From Naganishia liquefaciens (taxonomy: Eukaryota; Basidiomycota; Tremellomycetes; Filobasidiales; Filobasidiaceae), in NCBI GenBank assembly GCA_013423385.1, contig BLZA01000043.1, positions 62,001 to 126,000 of the forward strand: 64,000 bases of DNA, given 5' to 3'. The notes beneath the pieces are model-generated. The model was not told where the DNA came from. It ran no database searches and worked only from the letters and a program-made list of their open reading frames with translations. A program made the position numbers and the translations under genes. Every line of letters starts with the position of its first letter. Positions within the stretch are counted from its first letter, which is position 1. Below are positions 45,232 through 57,700 of this stretch, piece after piece.

Positions 45232-45836
45232 AAAAAGATCCGTTATATCAGATTCCACAAGTGAACTTCAAGTCTTGTAGATCGCTCGATGTGGTCGGAG
45301 TCGAGAAACATCTCATCAAACGAGAACGACGTTAACGGCCCTCAGCCGTCCCAGCTGTCTTGTAGACGAATTCGACACTATCGACAATTGCGGAAGCGAG
45401 ACACCGGAATCGTAGGAGACTCTAGCGAGCTTTGCAAGATTGAGGAAGATGGGCCCCGGTCAGTGCATCAACTGTATGCCCTTTTCAGTCGGACAATTTT
45501 GATCGTGCACAAAGTTACTGTACAAATAAATCAAATAAATGATGGTGATCAACTAGACAGCAATGGGACATACCAGCATCTCTTCTGACCCGGTTGACAG
45601 GGAAGGTTTCTTGGTATAGCGCATTGTCGACGTACGGGACTCGACCTCGGAGGCCCTATCGAGAGACATGATTGAGCCACTGGCGGTTGGTATGCGAAGT
45701 CAAGACTAACAAGACAATGTCATGCACCACTGAGCATGACTGAGCGATCGCGAATCTGCCTCAGAATCATGTGAGGAATGTAACGCCTGTAGGATCTACA
45801 CGTCTGTTATCTTATCGCACACGGCTCGATCGCGGG
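45232..45836. other. Intergenic stretch
   Basis: No coding signal with homology or splice support; no repeat shared with the rest of the window was seen. Confidence 0.35.
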
Positions 45837-46219
45837 TCAACAAATCACTTTCAAGATTCGTTCCAAGGTTGTCCACTTTGAGGATGTAATTCTCTTGCCT
45901 AGAAAAAAAGCGGAGGTCGGCCGTAGCCACTTCCGCTGCCTCCAGAGCACAGTCCATCCAGCTGTTGCGCTCGACACGGATGGCGAGACCGTGGAAGGAG
46001 GACGGAGCCGCTTAGGCGTGTCACGGGTGTATCCGCCATTGCCCAGTGATTTAGCAAATCTACGGAGACGATGTGGCTCGAACTCTGGCCTCCAAGAGTT
46101 CCAGTCCACGCCGTACGGATACGCACTGCACTAAGGAGACAGCTGATGACCGTCATTACAGAGACCTGTTGACGATTGGCATACGTGTGTTTCTTGTTAT
46201 TCTTGACTTCTGGAGCCAT
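45837..46219 (-). CDS. Hypothetical small basic protein (tentative)
   Basis: A two-exon model: MAPEVKNNKKHTYANRQQ, a 36-base GTCTCT...TTAG intron, then a second exon to 45837 rich in Arg, Trp and Pro. The frame is kept, but the intron is short, the donor is weak and no family is recognised. It may be chance. Confidence 0.2.
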
Positions 46220-47059
46220 CTCGAGCTGACCGCCTTGTCCTAGCAGTCAGGGTGGGATGTGCTGAGATTGTTGTCTGCCCGACTTTAAGAAGGGCAAAGC
46301 CCAATGGTGTCATCTCATTTTAAGAAACAGACAAAATGTTTTAATTTGCATGAATATTTGCATGAATGCAGGTCATATGAGAGCAGCTTCGTTGATCCTT
46401 CCACCGTGCCGGTTCGGCTGACAATCCTCCTTTCTAGAAGGTTGCCAAGACCGGCGTATCCTGCTCCGCACATGGTATCCGTTGTTGCCCTTGCCCTCGT
46501 CATAGCTTTTTCCCTCTGACAGCAATGACCACAAGCCCGCCGAGGGACTGTTCCTGCTTTTTCTCGGGCACAGATTGTTACTTTGCACCCTTTCATGTTA
46601 GTTGCCGCAATTTGTCCGTTGCCGCAATTAAGACTTTCATCCTATTCTACTCATCGTTGGCTTGTTGGGCTTTACCCCACCGGCTACTACCTACCGGACT
46701 GAGCAGATCTCGAAAGGATTCTTTGTCCTTATACGCTATTTCTTGGTTTCTAAAAGGTATCATCTAAGTATTCCTGTCCGGTAGGCTGTGATCTATTAGA
46801 CCGATATAGTAGCATGTTTTAGTCCCCTAAATAGTAATCAATCTGCACCATAATCAAATGCTTTCTGAATTTTGATGAAACAAGGCGCTGCGCAGAATCA
46901 CTATGAACAAGTGACACCGTAGCACTCCCGACGCGCCCCGAGCTGAAAATTAAGAACGCCAATCTGGCATACCCTTCGAATAGTGTAGAGTCTCAAGCCC
47001 GTGCAAGGGGTTTTGCAATTGAGATGATCGCAAAAGTGAAAGATCTGAATTGTTCATCG
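46220..47059. other. AT-richer gene-poor stretch
   Basis: Lower GC than neighbours, with short direct words such as TTTGCATGAATA/TTTGCATGAATG near 46346-46370. It may hold decayed mobile DNA, but no element family can be named. Confidence 0.3.
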
Positions 47060-48322
47060 TTACGGCCATCTGGAATGCAAGGCCCCTTGCACGGTCTTGA
47101 ATCCCTGTACGATTCTTCCCTCATGAGCTTGCTCCTGACCCTGCAGGTTTCCTGATGAAGGAATGGTCCATCCGCCTCCATGCCAAAGACGAAGTCTCCA
47201 TAGCGCGATGCCCAGGGGGATGGGGTCCGCTCCTTGCCGCTTTGTCGCAGGTTGATAGAGGGCGATCATCGACGCGGTCTGTGAGTTTCCACCGAGAAGC
47301 TTGCGGATCGTGAGTACGTCATTCGACGCAAAGAGCCGAGGTATAGCGTATATCGGATACGCGGATGCTGCAAGTCCCAGGGAATCGGAGACCAAGGGAT
47401 GAATCATGGAGATGGCGGGCTCGTTGGTTCGTTGGGTTGCTTCAGATGAAGCATCAATCTCCGAGACTGTCGGATGGCGAAAATCGAGTATCGCCATCAC
47501 ACTGTCGGAGGCGTGTCGCTGTACAGCGCCATCTTCTTTCACAGGCTCGAATAAAGCTTCGCTGGCTTGCTGTATCATGAGCTTCTTCATCTCCTGGATG
47601 ACTCGCATCTGTAGTTGAGTCGCAACCTGTTCTAGCAGCATCTTTGGTACCTCAACATCTCCCAGCGACTTGCGATCTTGCCCCACTGATTAGCTCGCTG
47701 GTCCAAACTTTCGAAACGCGAGCCCACCTTTCTTGCGGGAGAGGGTCCGGAACGTTTCCGCGCGGCAGAGAATGTACTTGGATTTCCCGACCTGTTCTTT
47801 TGATTGCGCGACGCCGCTGACGGGGTCGATGATTCTTGGTACAATGTACGTTTTCCTGGTCGTCTGCTTTTCCACAGGAGTAGTAGCACGGGGAGGTGAT
47901 GGAACGTCGACGGATACTTGACGCAATCGGATCATAAAATCTAGTTCGCAAATTGTCAGCTTGATATACACGAGGTATCCCAAGGAACGAGGAAGCGACG
48001 CACCTTTGGGCAACTTGGCACCCGTGATGGCGCATCGTCTGATGGGGGATGCAACCATCCGTGCTACTTCGAGTCTTAGCTTTCTGGTACCTCACAACGA
48101 TAACGCGAGGGGCATACCATAGACATCCGGAACAGCATTTCGATTGAATCGCGACGAATCAGCTCTGGCATTGGATGCCTCTGTCGACGGCCGCACGTGT
48201 CTTGGTTCATCGAAAACGAATGACCGGCGTCGCCCTTCGGTATAGTGCCTTAAGACATGTCTTGCTCCTGAGGACCGGCTCGATGTGGGTACGCGAGCGC
48301 TCAACGGGCTAATGAAGGACAT
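47060..48322 (-). CDS. Unknown conserved-looking protein with YlxR-like pattern, probably mitochondrial
   Basis: Four-exon model on the minus strand with frame kept at every junction. The start MSFISPLSARVPTSSRSSGA is followed by Arg-rich sequence, compatible with a mitochondrial presequence. Then RRCAITGAKLPKDFMIRLRQ, a spacer, TYIVPRIIDPVSG and GKSKYILCRAETFRTLSRKK. The order C-x-x-T-G ... K-x-x-x-I-R ... G-K/R-x-x-Y-x-x-C-R is reminiscent of bacterial YlxR (DUF448) RNA-binding proteins; this is inference from pattern only. The C-terminal exon (about 200 residues) has a Gln/Met-rich helix and no recognised domain. About 340-350 residues. Divergent from AOS1 with 194 bases between starts. 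Confidence 0.6.
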
Positions 48323-48516
48323 GTCATGACGCTATGTCGGATTCTTCGAGGAGAAGTGTAAACTGCTCCAGCATGCCGGCGTCTTGGGAAAGTGCGGATG
48401 CAACTCTTCGCGTTGATGATCGACGAGACTGACGGCCTGGATTCATCATTTCCTGTCTTCCGACTCCACATGTCCATAAAGGTACATAAAACCCGTTCCA
48501 CACCACCTCTGCCAGC

Positions 48517-49918
48517 ATGTCCGCCGTGGCAACATCCATCACAGAAGGTCAGTTTCCTTACTCCGCTGAAAAACCCGAAGCTAATTCAGCGCAGATGAGG
48601 CGTCCTTATATGATCGCCAGATTCGACTATGGGGTCTCGAAGCCCAGAATCGGTAGATCTCTTAGTCTTGCTTCAACGTACCCTCGGCTAATCACCTTAT
48701 GAAACTTAGGATGCGCTCATCAACGATTCTCATCCTCACCCTCCGTGCTCTCGCGCAAGAAACGATTAAGAATCTCGTTCTCGCAGGCGTTGGACGTTTG
48801 ATTGTCATGGATGATCAAAAGGTATCCGAGGTGGATCTAGGAGCGGGGCTGTTATTCAGGGAAGAGGACGGAGACGTTGGAAAAATGGTGAGCAGCTCTC
48901 GGTTTTGGACTTTGAGTTGAGACTGAGGCAAACCATAGAGAGTGGAAGCCGCCTTGCCGCAAATCAAATCTCTCAATCCCCTCGTCACTATCACTCCTCT
49001 TCCTACACTCTCGCCTTTCATCTCTTCCTCGACCAGCACATCGCAGGAAACAATAGAAGACTTTTTGAAAAGGGAGAAAGTCGACCTTGTATGCGGAACA
49101 GACCTTGACCGCTCAACGCTCGAACGGATCAACTCAGCATGCCGTGCAACGCGAACGTCATTCTACGGTGCCGGGTCGTATGGATACATAGGATACATAT
49201 TCGCGGACCTTGGATCCTCATTCGAATATGTAAGCTCGTACGTTCAATGTATCCTTGTCAGCTACGAGAGAGATCACACTAATAGACAATGGCGTCAACA
49301 GATCAAACGATGGAAAGCAGACGAAACGGTGTGCAGACTATGCGCCTTTTTGCGAAGCATTCACGAAGGAGGGCAACAATCCATTCAAGGGATTGAAGAG
49401 AAACGAGACGCGTGAAAAACTACCAGCACTGGTTTTGGGCGTTCTTTGTACGTTCCGCCGATCTTCGGCCTCTATGTCGCGCTGACTGTTCGGTATGACT
49501 TCAGCGGTATGGGAATACCAAGCTCGCCATGGCGCTCTGCCGACGTCGGAAGATGCCACAGAAGAATTGATGGCTATTGCCGAAGCGAAACGCGTCGAGC
49601 TGGGGATCAACGAAAAGGCGCTGGCCGTCGTTCCGCCGGATATGATCACGTACGTCATAATAAACCTCAAATCGTGAGCGTCCGCCCTTTCCCCTAACTT
49701 GCACCTGTCTTGCCTCGTTTGGCAACCACAGTCACCTCGCGACGACCGCGCCCGCAGAGTTCGCACCCAGCGCTGCCATTCTCGGCGGTCTTCTTGCGCA
49801 GGACATACTTCGCGCTCTGAGTCGCAAGGAGAAGCCTGTGATGGGGCTTTGCGTAGTGGACTGTATGGCAGGGACTGGGGCCGTCAGTCGATGGGGCGTG
49901 ACGGAGCGGGATCTATGA
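48517..49918 (+). CDS. AOS1: SUMO-activating enzyme subunit AOS1/SAE1
   Basis: Adenylation-half subunit of the heterodimeric SUMO E1; partner is UBA2. MSAVATSITE opens, then across an intron EDEASLYDRQIRLWGLEAQN, the family N-terminal signature. ThiF-fold: LRALAQETIKNLVLAGVGRL, VMDDQKVSEVDLGAGLLFRE, AALPQIKSLNPLVTI, SFYGAGSYGYIGYIFADLG. The C-terminal half has PALVLGVL, WEYQARHGALPTSED, APSAAILGGLLAQDILRALS and ends VSRWGVTERDL. No catalytic Cys domain is present, as expected for this subunit. About seven introns; about 340 residues. It lies inside the pair of inverted repeats. Confidence 0.93.
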
Positions 49919-50571
49919 AGAGATCCAGACACCTGTGCTCAGGTCCAGATGGCTGTTTTCACGCATATATGCAGAACTATAGAAAAGCCAGAAGAACAAC
50001 ATGTGTGAGAACCATGAGTTTGCCCACAGAGTAGGTGATTCTTCGGGCTGCACAGCGAAGATGAGAGCATCAATGGAACATGGCCATCCGTCATTCAGGG
50101 AAGGCTTTTCGACTGCCATGCGGTCAATCACTGACTATAGCGTTAGAGATACAGACAACATGTACATATTACATTTCACGATGTTTGTGAGAACCGGGAG
50201 ACACTGCTGGCCGCCTCGTAAAAAATTATCATCAAGCTTCTTAGACCCAGTAGGATCATCGAGCGAAAGATACGCCCCGATTCGGCTACTTGCGAAATTC
50301 TTAAATCTGAATGATTATGCTTTCTCGGAGCGAGAGTAGGCCTAAACGGGAATCCGTAGGCTAAAAGCTCTTGGAAAGCAATGCATCAACCACGATGCCT
50401 ATGCTTATCGTTAGCTTGGAAAGCCGAGCATCGACTACAAGGCGTTTTGGATGTCCGACACAGTCAATCAAGGCAGCTCATAGCACCGAGAAAAATACCA
50501 GGTTTAGCTGGACTGCCTGGACAGGAGGAATTGAAGCTGTTTATGGACTTGTATGACACGGTGTATCTTCT
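49919..50571. other. 3' flank of AOS1 up to the right repeat
   Basis: An open frame at 50001-50339 (plus) has no recognisable domain and is probably 3' UTR. No other feature seen. Confidence 0.4.
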
Positions 50572-51148
50572 CGAGATATGAAACATCTTCACCTTGTGCG
50601 ATTGGATGAACATCGATAGGTAATGATTGGCCGCAGAACGTTTGACATGGACGAAAAAAAGTGGGCGTATACATGCTTCCTCGTAAAACTCCGGTACCCT
50701 TCGCGTCTTCCCACAAAGCTAAAGTGTAAAGCCACCGTTGTTATAGTGCGCACCGGCCTGAACCGCTGGGATACATAACGTGTTCTCTTCGCCCAACCCA
50801 GCACTGGAACAATGCTGAAGCTGATGCAGCCGGCCATTATGGTAATCCCCAGATTGCCATCCTAGGGCCACATCTGTAACCGAGCCGCACGCCAGTCGCG
50901 ACCGTATTCCCGCATACCCCAACATAAAACATGTCGAGCCGCCAGGATTTGAACCACCGCCCGATGGTTCCCGCCCTGACGCAGCCTGAATACTACTGCA
51001 CTACGAGGAAGGTGTATGGAGGCTCAATACACAATTGATGTATGTCTAGGCGGGCTAAATGTCAGCAGTCATGACCGGAACCGCATTCATGCCTGCCGGC
51101 TGCCTCGGAGAGGTGGCCGATTAATTCCAGCCCTCCCGCATTACTGTA
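50572..51148 (-). repeat. tRNA-promoter-bearing (SINE-like) repeat, right copy
   Basis: Inverted partner of 44665-45231. The B-box lies at 50945-50955 (reads GGATTTGAACC on the plus strand). The core 50662-51055 matches the left copy without visible change or indel, with abrupt loss of identity on both sides. The two copies point toward each other across 5.3 kb. Confidence 0.75.
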
Positions 51149-52240
51149 CCCTTCTGCAACGCGCCCAGATTCCAACCCGCTGCTGCAGACCAACGTCCTC
51201 CGCATTGCTTAAATGGCACTATTCATGAATGGATTTTATGGTAACCATTAACCGCAGAGATCGGAAAGCCGTAGGAAGTAGTATGTCACGATCGTTGGCG
51301 AATCTGCATTCTGGTAGTGAGGTATAAAGCGCGGTGAGGCGGAGCCGAAGAAGGGCCAGTCGTTTGGGAGGGAGGATGCAGGGGTGGTTGGAGGGGTAGC
51401 TGGACATTTGCTAAACCAGAGCTAGGATGGAGAATAGAGCTTTGTAGGCTCATGACAACTCTATAGTATAACTAATCTGAATCTGAGGCCACAAATGCGA
51501 CGGCAACTACGACATGGTCCATGCCACCGCGACTACAGTCAGCTCTAACCAGGACTTTAACCTATCAACGTCCTGCCGGTTACGCAGAACGCTCACTATG
51601 TCAAATCGGCTTTCAACCTCAATGTACCGCACGACGGACCACTGGCAGTCCATTGGCCGACTAGCTGGCTGACTGGATCCATATATACATGAATCTGAGA
51701 CTTGGCCGCCGATCAGGAATCGAATGGGTTAGGAAAGTTGAACTTGTGAATAGCTTTGTGAATCCACGAGCATCCCTAGATATGCTATCCTTTCATTACC
51801 TTTCACACCCATGATTCCTGCTGACGAATAGCACCTCGGCTTAAACAACCATAAGACCCAGCAGTGATCGTCTTACGGCCGTTGCTCAACTCGACCTGCA
51901 CCAGCGCATACCGTCAGCGACCTTTCATCTCTCCTCGAAGGGCCTAAAGCTCTCCCTCCTTTTTGAGAAGTGGCTGGAGAGAGATCAATGCGGACATGCT
52001 GGTACATAATGCCGGGATGCTGAAGCGGCGGAAGAGGTGATATGAAGGTGAGCAACTTGGTGCGAGATGCGAAGGATGCACTTTGCGGATTTTGTAAATG
52101 AGTTTGAGAGATAGCCACTGCAAGCGAAGAATAGGTGTAGAATTCGGACATTGCGGATAAAGTTCCAACAGCCAATAGACCGATGAAGATCTGCCAAAGG
52201 GCAATGATCCATCGTATTGCTACGCACTGGAGAAGAGCTG
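51149..52240. other. Intergenic stretch
   Basis: The first bases still resemble the far flank of the left repeat weakly. A minus-strand frame near 51873-52204 has a hydrophobic run (WIIALWQIFIGLLAVGTLSA) but no complete gene could be assembled. No RNA gene recognised. Confidence 0.35.
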
Positions 52241-53030
52241 ATGCAAGTTTGCAGCGTGGACGTTATCAAGAGTCCCCCAAAGGGTTGGCTCGACGACTCT
52301 TGCCCGAAGGGTCTTGTGTCCTGCACGTCTCATTCGAAGCTTGGCCAAAGCGTGTTGTGTGTTATGGTACTCTGCATCGCAGAAGCCGGAATCTTTCGTA
52401 AGCGATACTCGGGGAGTGGAAATAGTGACGTTTCCTGGAGCTTATCAGTCATACATGATGGTTAGCGAGCTCCGTCTCCTTGCCCTTTGATGCTGCTTGC
52501 ACACGCACTAACACATTCTTATCTCAGCGCTCTTACTTGTACTTATCGCCGTCATCGTTTTCTTAGCTAACACACAGACGTCCTCGAAACGTTTGATGTA
52601 CGTCGCACATCAGCGGTCAAACAGAACTCTGAAAGAGACAATGCTAACATCTGTACGTGTATTTCTCCTGGGCCATCTCTGCACTCCATTTAATGTGAAT
52701 GGGAGGATGCTGGGCGTTAAAGTGGGCCGTATCGGGGCTGAGGAAGAGAGCGCTGGGTGCGATTCCAGTTCGGCCAGTGGCGAAGAAGATGGTAAATATG
52801 ATAGTGGTCAGTCTCCTTGCTTCACCTTTGAGGTGGCGAATCAGTTCGCCGGTATTACGGTGCATCGCACGACACAAAATCCGGCTGCGAGACACAAGAA
52901 GCGAAGGATAACGGTGCTTAAACATCGGAGGGTTCTCGAGTTGGCCAGGCATCCTGGCCGTGTGGTCATCTGTGGCTCAGGCGGTCAAGGAGATACAATA
53001 TACAAAGTTACAAAGCTACACGGAAGTTGA
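52241..53030 (+). CDS. Hypothetical membrane protein (tentative two-exon gene)
   Basis: Exons 52241-52460 and 52528-53030 join in frame across a 67-base GT-AG intron to give 240 residues. Two hydrophobic stretches are seen: SVLCVMVLCIAEAGIF and, right after the splice, ALLLVLIAVIVFLANT. The rest is polar, with an acidic EESAGCDSSSASGEEDGK segment and a basic RHKKRRITVLKHRR segment. It ends 130 bases from the end of the convergent F-box-like gene, a layout that fits a real gene. No family recognised; more upstream exons are possible. Confidence 0.35.
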
Positions 53031-53159
53031 ACGTAAAGACCGACTATGAATGGATACAGTGGTGTCCCAAAGGATTGTGTTGGCAAACGAGTGTTGTTTG
53101 GTCTGCTTGAGGTTACGCGGGTGTCTGGCATTTGTATGAAGGGAGACAGGATGCGGTAT

Positions 53160-54522
53160 TTATCGGATCGGCTGATCCGGCTCGAACTCCCAGTCGACGG
53201 ATCTGATGTCAGCCGGTTGGCTTGCGAGTCGGTATCGTCCTTGAGTACCACGGGGAGCGAGGACCACACGAACACGCGGCTTGCGTGCCGTGAGTCGGAC
53301 AAGGCAAGGCATTTTGGCCGTACTAGCGAAGTAATGAGATGCACTTGCATGCCACTCGCTGTCGGATGTAGTGGCTTCGGTGAGGCGCTCCGCGATCTGC
53401 CGTTCGGTGGGCATCGCATCTCTGGTGCGGTGAAATCCCACACACTGAACGATGATATCAATCGCGGTGCCATGGATTTGATTCCCCCCTCTGCCCATAA
53501 GCCCCACAACGGCCAAAACCTTCAGCTACGAAAGAGATCAATGGAAAAATCAGTATTTCCCCCGTACCGTACTCACCATCTCTGTGGCTGCACGATCACC
53601 TCCATCAAACCAATTTCCGCAGTACCTCTCGAGCGTCAACTGTCTACCATCTCTCCCATCCCTTGCAAGCTGCACGGCCAGCGTTGCAATCAGACTGACT
53701 GGGTATGCTTGTTCGTTCGTGCCACCGCTTACGGTCACCTTGCGAAACCCGGGAACCACCGATGATGGGCCGGTCGCAGGGGTCAAATAAAGCATGCGAG
53801 GGTGATGGTCGCAAAGATCATTGTCGGTGATGATTTTAAGGTCGACGACGGGTCTGAGAGGGCATGGGACGTGAAGTAGAGCTTGGTGGAAGGTGCGGAC
53901 ACAAGATAATGCGAGCCACGTCAACCGAAGGCGATGGGAAGAGAGTCGGCGGAAAATCTTGACGTTGATGCCCGGAGGGCTGTTCTTTTTGACCAGCTTG
54001 CCATCCCACCAGACCGCTGCAACAAGATTAGGCAGCAAGTCTGCGACTCTGGCGACGATGGCCTCGACCACGTCAATGCGATGATCCGCCACTGATGCTT
54101 GGCAAATGACCACCCTGACATCGTGAGGGCACAGACGATTGATCTGTGAGTGACAACGATCCGTGAAGCGGGTATGTGTGCAGCTCTACTCACCTGATGG
54201 CATTTCGTTTTTTCTTCGCCTGCACCACTTCCTGCACCCTGTCTAGTGCCTCCCGTCTGTTCTCCCTGCCGATGGGAACGAACAGCACCCTTGATGTATA
54301 CGCTTCTCCGATCGAACGATTGACCCGGCAGGTCGCCTGGATCGCGGCGAGGGTAGCGTAGGCTTGGTCGTCGGCGAGATAGCTGCCAACGATGTCGAGC
54401 AGCTCCCGTGGCAACCGACCGAGGCTGTCCAGGCCGAGAATTCGGGGGCGGAGGCGGATGAGAGGACTTTTGTCGTAAATTGGGCGGCATGGGGGGTATC
54501 GACGGCGTGGATAAGAAGCCAC
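53160..54522 (-). CDS. F-box-like protein of unknown function
   Basis: Three exons joined by two GTGAGT introns that keep frame (one near 54130-54205, one near 53515-53570). Near the N-terminus LDSLGRLPRELLDIVGSYLA with ATLAAIQATCRVNRSIGEAY has the F-box pattern (LPxELLxxIxxxL ... L...C+.N). The rest, about 310 residues, is unrecognised: RIDVVEAIVARVADLLPNLV, HPRMLYLTPATG, VTVSGGTNEQAYPVSLIATL. Such layouts occur in basidiomycete F-box proteins, which bind Skp1 in SCF ubiquitin ligases; that role is inferred. No in-frame ATG precedes the F-box within this exon, so a short 5' exon in 54523-54746 is probably missing from the model. It follows the CorA-type gene on the same strand. Confidence 0.6.
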
Positions 54523-54746
54523 AGGTATGCGATGGCGGTGGAATCCACCAGGGGGCTCATTTGATGGGCAGATGAGACTTGTTCAACGAACTTCTATGAG
54601 TAGACTGCCTGCATTCGTAATTTGGATCCGCGCGCCAGACGTCTATACCCTCGTGATACCGTCATGTGATAGCGTATTATGACATTCAGCTAACTAATAT
54701 AGCTTACAAGTACAACGGTTCTAACCACATTCTTTCAGCTGATCCT

Positions 54747-57700
54747 CTAGTTCTTCACGAAAATGCGCAGCTATGAGGATGACAGAATAATTACCGGTTT
54801 TCGCTGCGCAACACTGAACGTGCTTACCGTGATCCACGCTCCAAAGACAGCGAACACCGTTAGGCAGCCGATTATCCCGCCGAACCAGGCGAACTGTTGT
54901 GACAATGAGTCAATGGCGATACAAGTACCAATAGCGGTAAACTCACGCCTGGTACGTCCTGCCCTGGCACATGAACGTTCATCCCCCACAGACCTGTCAC
55001 CAGGTTCATCGGACTAGTAGCTTTCGTGTCAGCGTGTAAGACGCATAATGATGAGCGAATACTCACATCAGAACTGTACCCAGAGCCGTCAGCTTTCTGC
55101 AAGAATAGGGTTCAGATATCTGGATCACATCTCTTCCGGTAATGGACGCACGAAAGCACATCGTTGATCTGGTTGTTGGCGTCGGTCATCTCGATCGAGA
55201 TCTGTGCCAGGTAGTTTGAATGCGAACGAGACAAGATTTTCTCGTAGTGATTCAAATTTTGCGTCATGGTGATCAAATGGTCTTGAATATCGGACAGATA
55301 GAGTCCCTGTTGTGAATGCAGAGTCAGTCAATATGCCATGTGGCGAGGAGTCAACACCTCAGCGGCCCACTCACGATATCCGACTTGGGGGCCACGGACC
55401 AATTCTCGTTGCATCGCTTCGCCAAACCCTTGACAACGTCTGCCTTGTTGCCCATCAAACGCAATAAACCCATGACCTTCTTTCGACAAGTGCCGATCCT
55501 GAGATGCACATAGATTAGAGTCCATATGAAAGTCAGAGCGAGAAGACTCACCTGCGCAGCATGTCACTCTGCTCGGCCTCCTTCAATATCAATACCAGCT
55601 CATCGATCCCGTCGACTTCGTATTCGATGCTTTGAATCAGAGGACCGAAGGCATCGGTAATATCGTCGATCAGCGCGTATGAGATCCAGTCCGACGTAAC
55701 AGAGATGTAGTCCTTCAATGACTTGATACGTCGTCGAACGTTCTGCGGATGCGGTGTTCCTCGGAAGTGGAACTGGGCGTGGGCATATCAGCGAGAGCAT
55801 ACCGATGCGGGTCAAGATTGGCTTACTGATAACGTGCCCTCGCGGAAGACAATGATATACATGTTGAGCGGCTCGAGGTATGTCTGGCTGTACGGATCCT
55901 GGTCGAACGATCGGAAACAGACGAGATAGTAGTTGCGGAAGAGCTCGATCTTTTCTCGCGTTTCCTCGAGCAGAATATCCTCTGTCGTCAACGGATGGAT
56001 GCCGAAGACCTGTGTATCTGGGTTAGTTAACGGCGGCAAGATATTGATGGAGGAGGCTCACCTTGGCCAACATGCGCATCTCTTCATCAGTCGGTGACAA
56101 CACGTCCAGCCACCATGTCTTTGTCTCCACGTCGTCCTCCACCGGCTTCGGTTGCGGTCGATCTGCAGCTTGAGCCGTGGCTCGGGCGAGCATGCTTGCT
56201 TTAGGCCCGGTTTCGGTGACAGGTGTTGCCGCACCACTTCCCGTTCTCGAAGCAGCAAAGCTCGCGCCATCGCTTCCCTCCTTACCGTTCCCTTTGCCGG
56301 CTGGACGTCCTGCAAAGAGGTCGCCGAACGTTTGCCCCTCGCTCGGCAACTCACTCAGGCTTCTCGCGTGAATTGTGGCCGGGAGAGCGTTCGAGTAGAA
56401 CGAGAATCGATAAGGTCGTTCGCGACCAACGGGCGGTCCTAATCCATCTGGATAATCCGTGTATTTGTCAGATTGAATGCCGGAAGCGATCGCCGGAAAA
56501 GGCTTGCGAGGCGCCTTGGTGGGGAGAGCGCTCGAGAAGCCATTTAAAGGGTCGTGATTATGAACATCGACCGTGTATGACCCGTCACGTCCAGAGTCAT
56601 CGTTCAGACCGCCTCCGAGGCCTTCGAATAGAGCGAGTCGACCCTGGCGACGAGCAGTGGCGTGCGTATTAGACAACTTGCGTTGGCGCCGACGAGTAAA
56701 CGTGTTTTCCGGCTCGACGGGGAGGTCTGCCGTCTTTGTTGGAGGGCTGGATCCAGGTTGCGAGTCAGCATCTCCGATTGTCGTTCCACCGACGACGCGA
56801 CCGCCGTTACTGTCATAACTACTGGGACCTCCACTAGTAGCCAACAAGTCGCCTTCGAGCAACGATGTCTGTTGCTCCGCAGTGGGTATTCCGATATCTT
56901 GAGATTTTCTCATATCGAGATCATCCTCGAGGCCGTTCCAACGGCCGTACATGCCGCCCATCCCCTGAGCGAGGGATTCCTTTTCCTTTCCGGCAAACTC
57001 TTCCATCGGGCCGAAGTCAAAGTGATTTCGGACAGGTCCCATCCCGCCCATAAGTTGACCCATGCCGATCCCAAGATTGGCAGCTTGAGCGAGAAGACGG
57101 GGTGACGGGTTTTCGGATCGAGGTGGTGAACGCGAAGCCGAGCGATGACCGTGTCCACGGCGTTGTCGTCGCATGGACCCATCATTGCTTGATCCTTCAC
57201 CGATATTGCCGAGGACAAGTCCGTCATCCTCTTGCTGTCGACTGCTGTCCTTCATATGACGGCGACGATGATCGTACCTCTCGTGATCATAGAAAGCCCT
57301 CTGACGGTCTTCGTCATCCGATCCCCTGTCGCTAATTCTCGCGTTGTTCTCCTCCATCCTGCTCGATTCCAGAAAGTCATCGTCGGCTTCATGATGCATT
57401 CCAGTATACGTGTCCTCCTCTTCGTCTCCGTGCATACCCGGACCGAACGAGATACGTCGCGCATGGGCTAGCTCTGCCTCTTCGTGTTCCGAAAGCATGG
57501 GGAACGGGCTTTCGTCGATGGGAGAGCTTGAGTGATACCCTGATGGGTTCGGATTGCCGGAACGGTCCCCGCCAACGCTGGACCGAGCATTTCGCTTCAA
57601 GATCGGCGGTCCGTCGAGGGGTGTCACGACCGAGTTTGACCTCGCACGAGCTGATCACGTCGTTCAGCTTCGTATTTTCTGAGCGGTTTGAACCGAACTT

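Noticed and set aside
46060-46140. tRNA-like AGTTCGAGCC on the minus strand
   Set aside because: No A-box, stems or acceptor pairing around it.
51873-52326. Minus-strand frames with a hydrophobic run, possibly a seven-helix receptor-like protein
   Set aside because: Only one helix-like segment could be read; no further exons were found and the plus-strand model explains the right part better.
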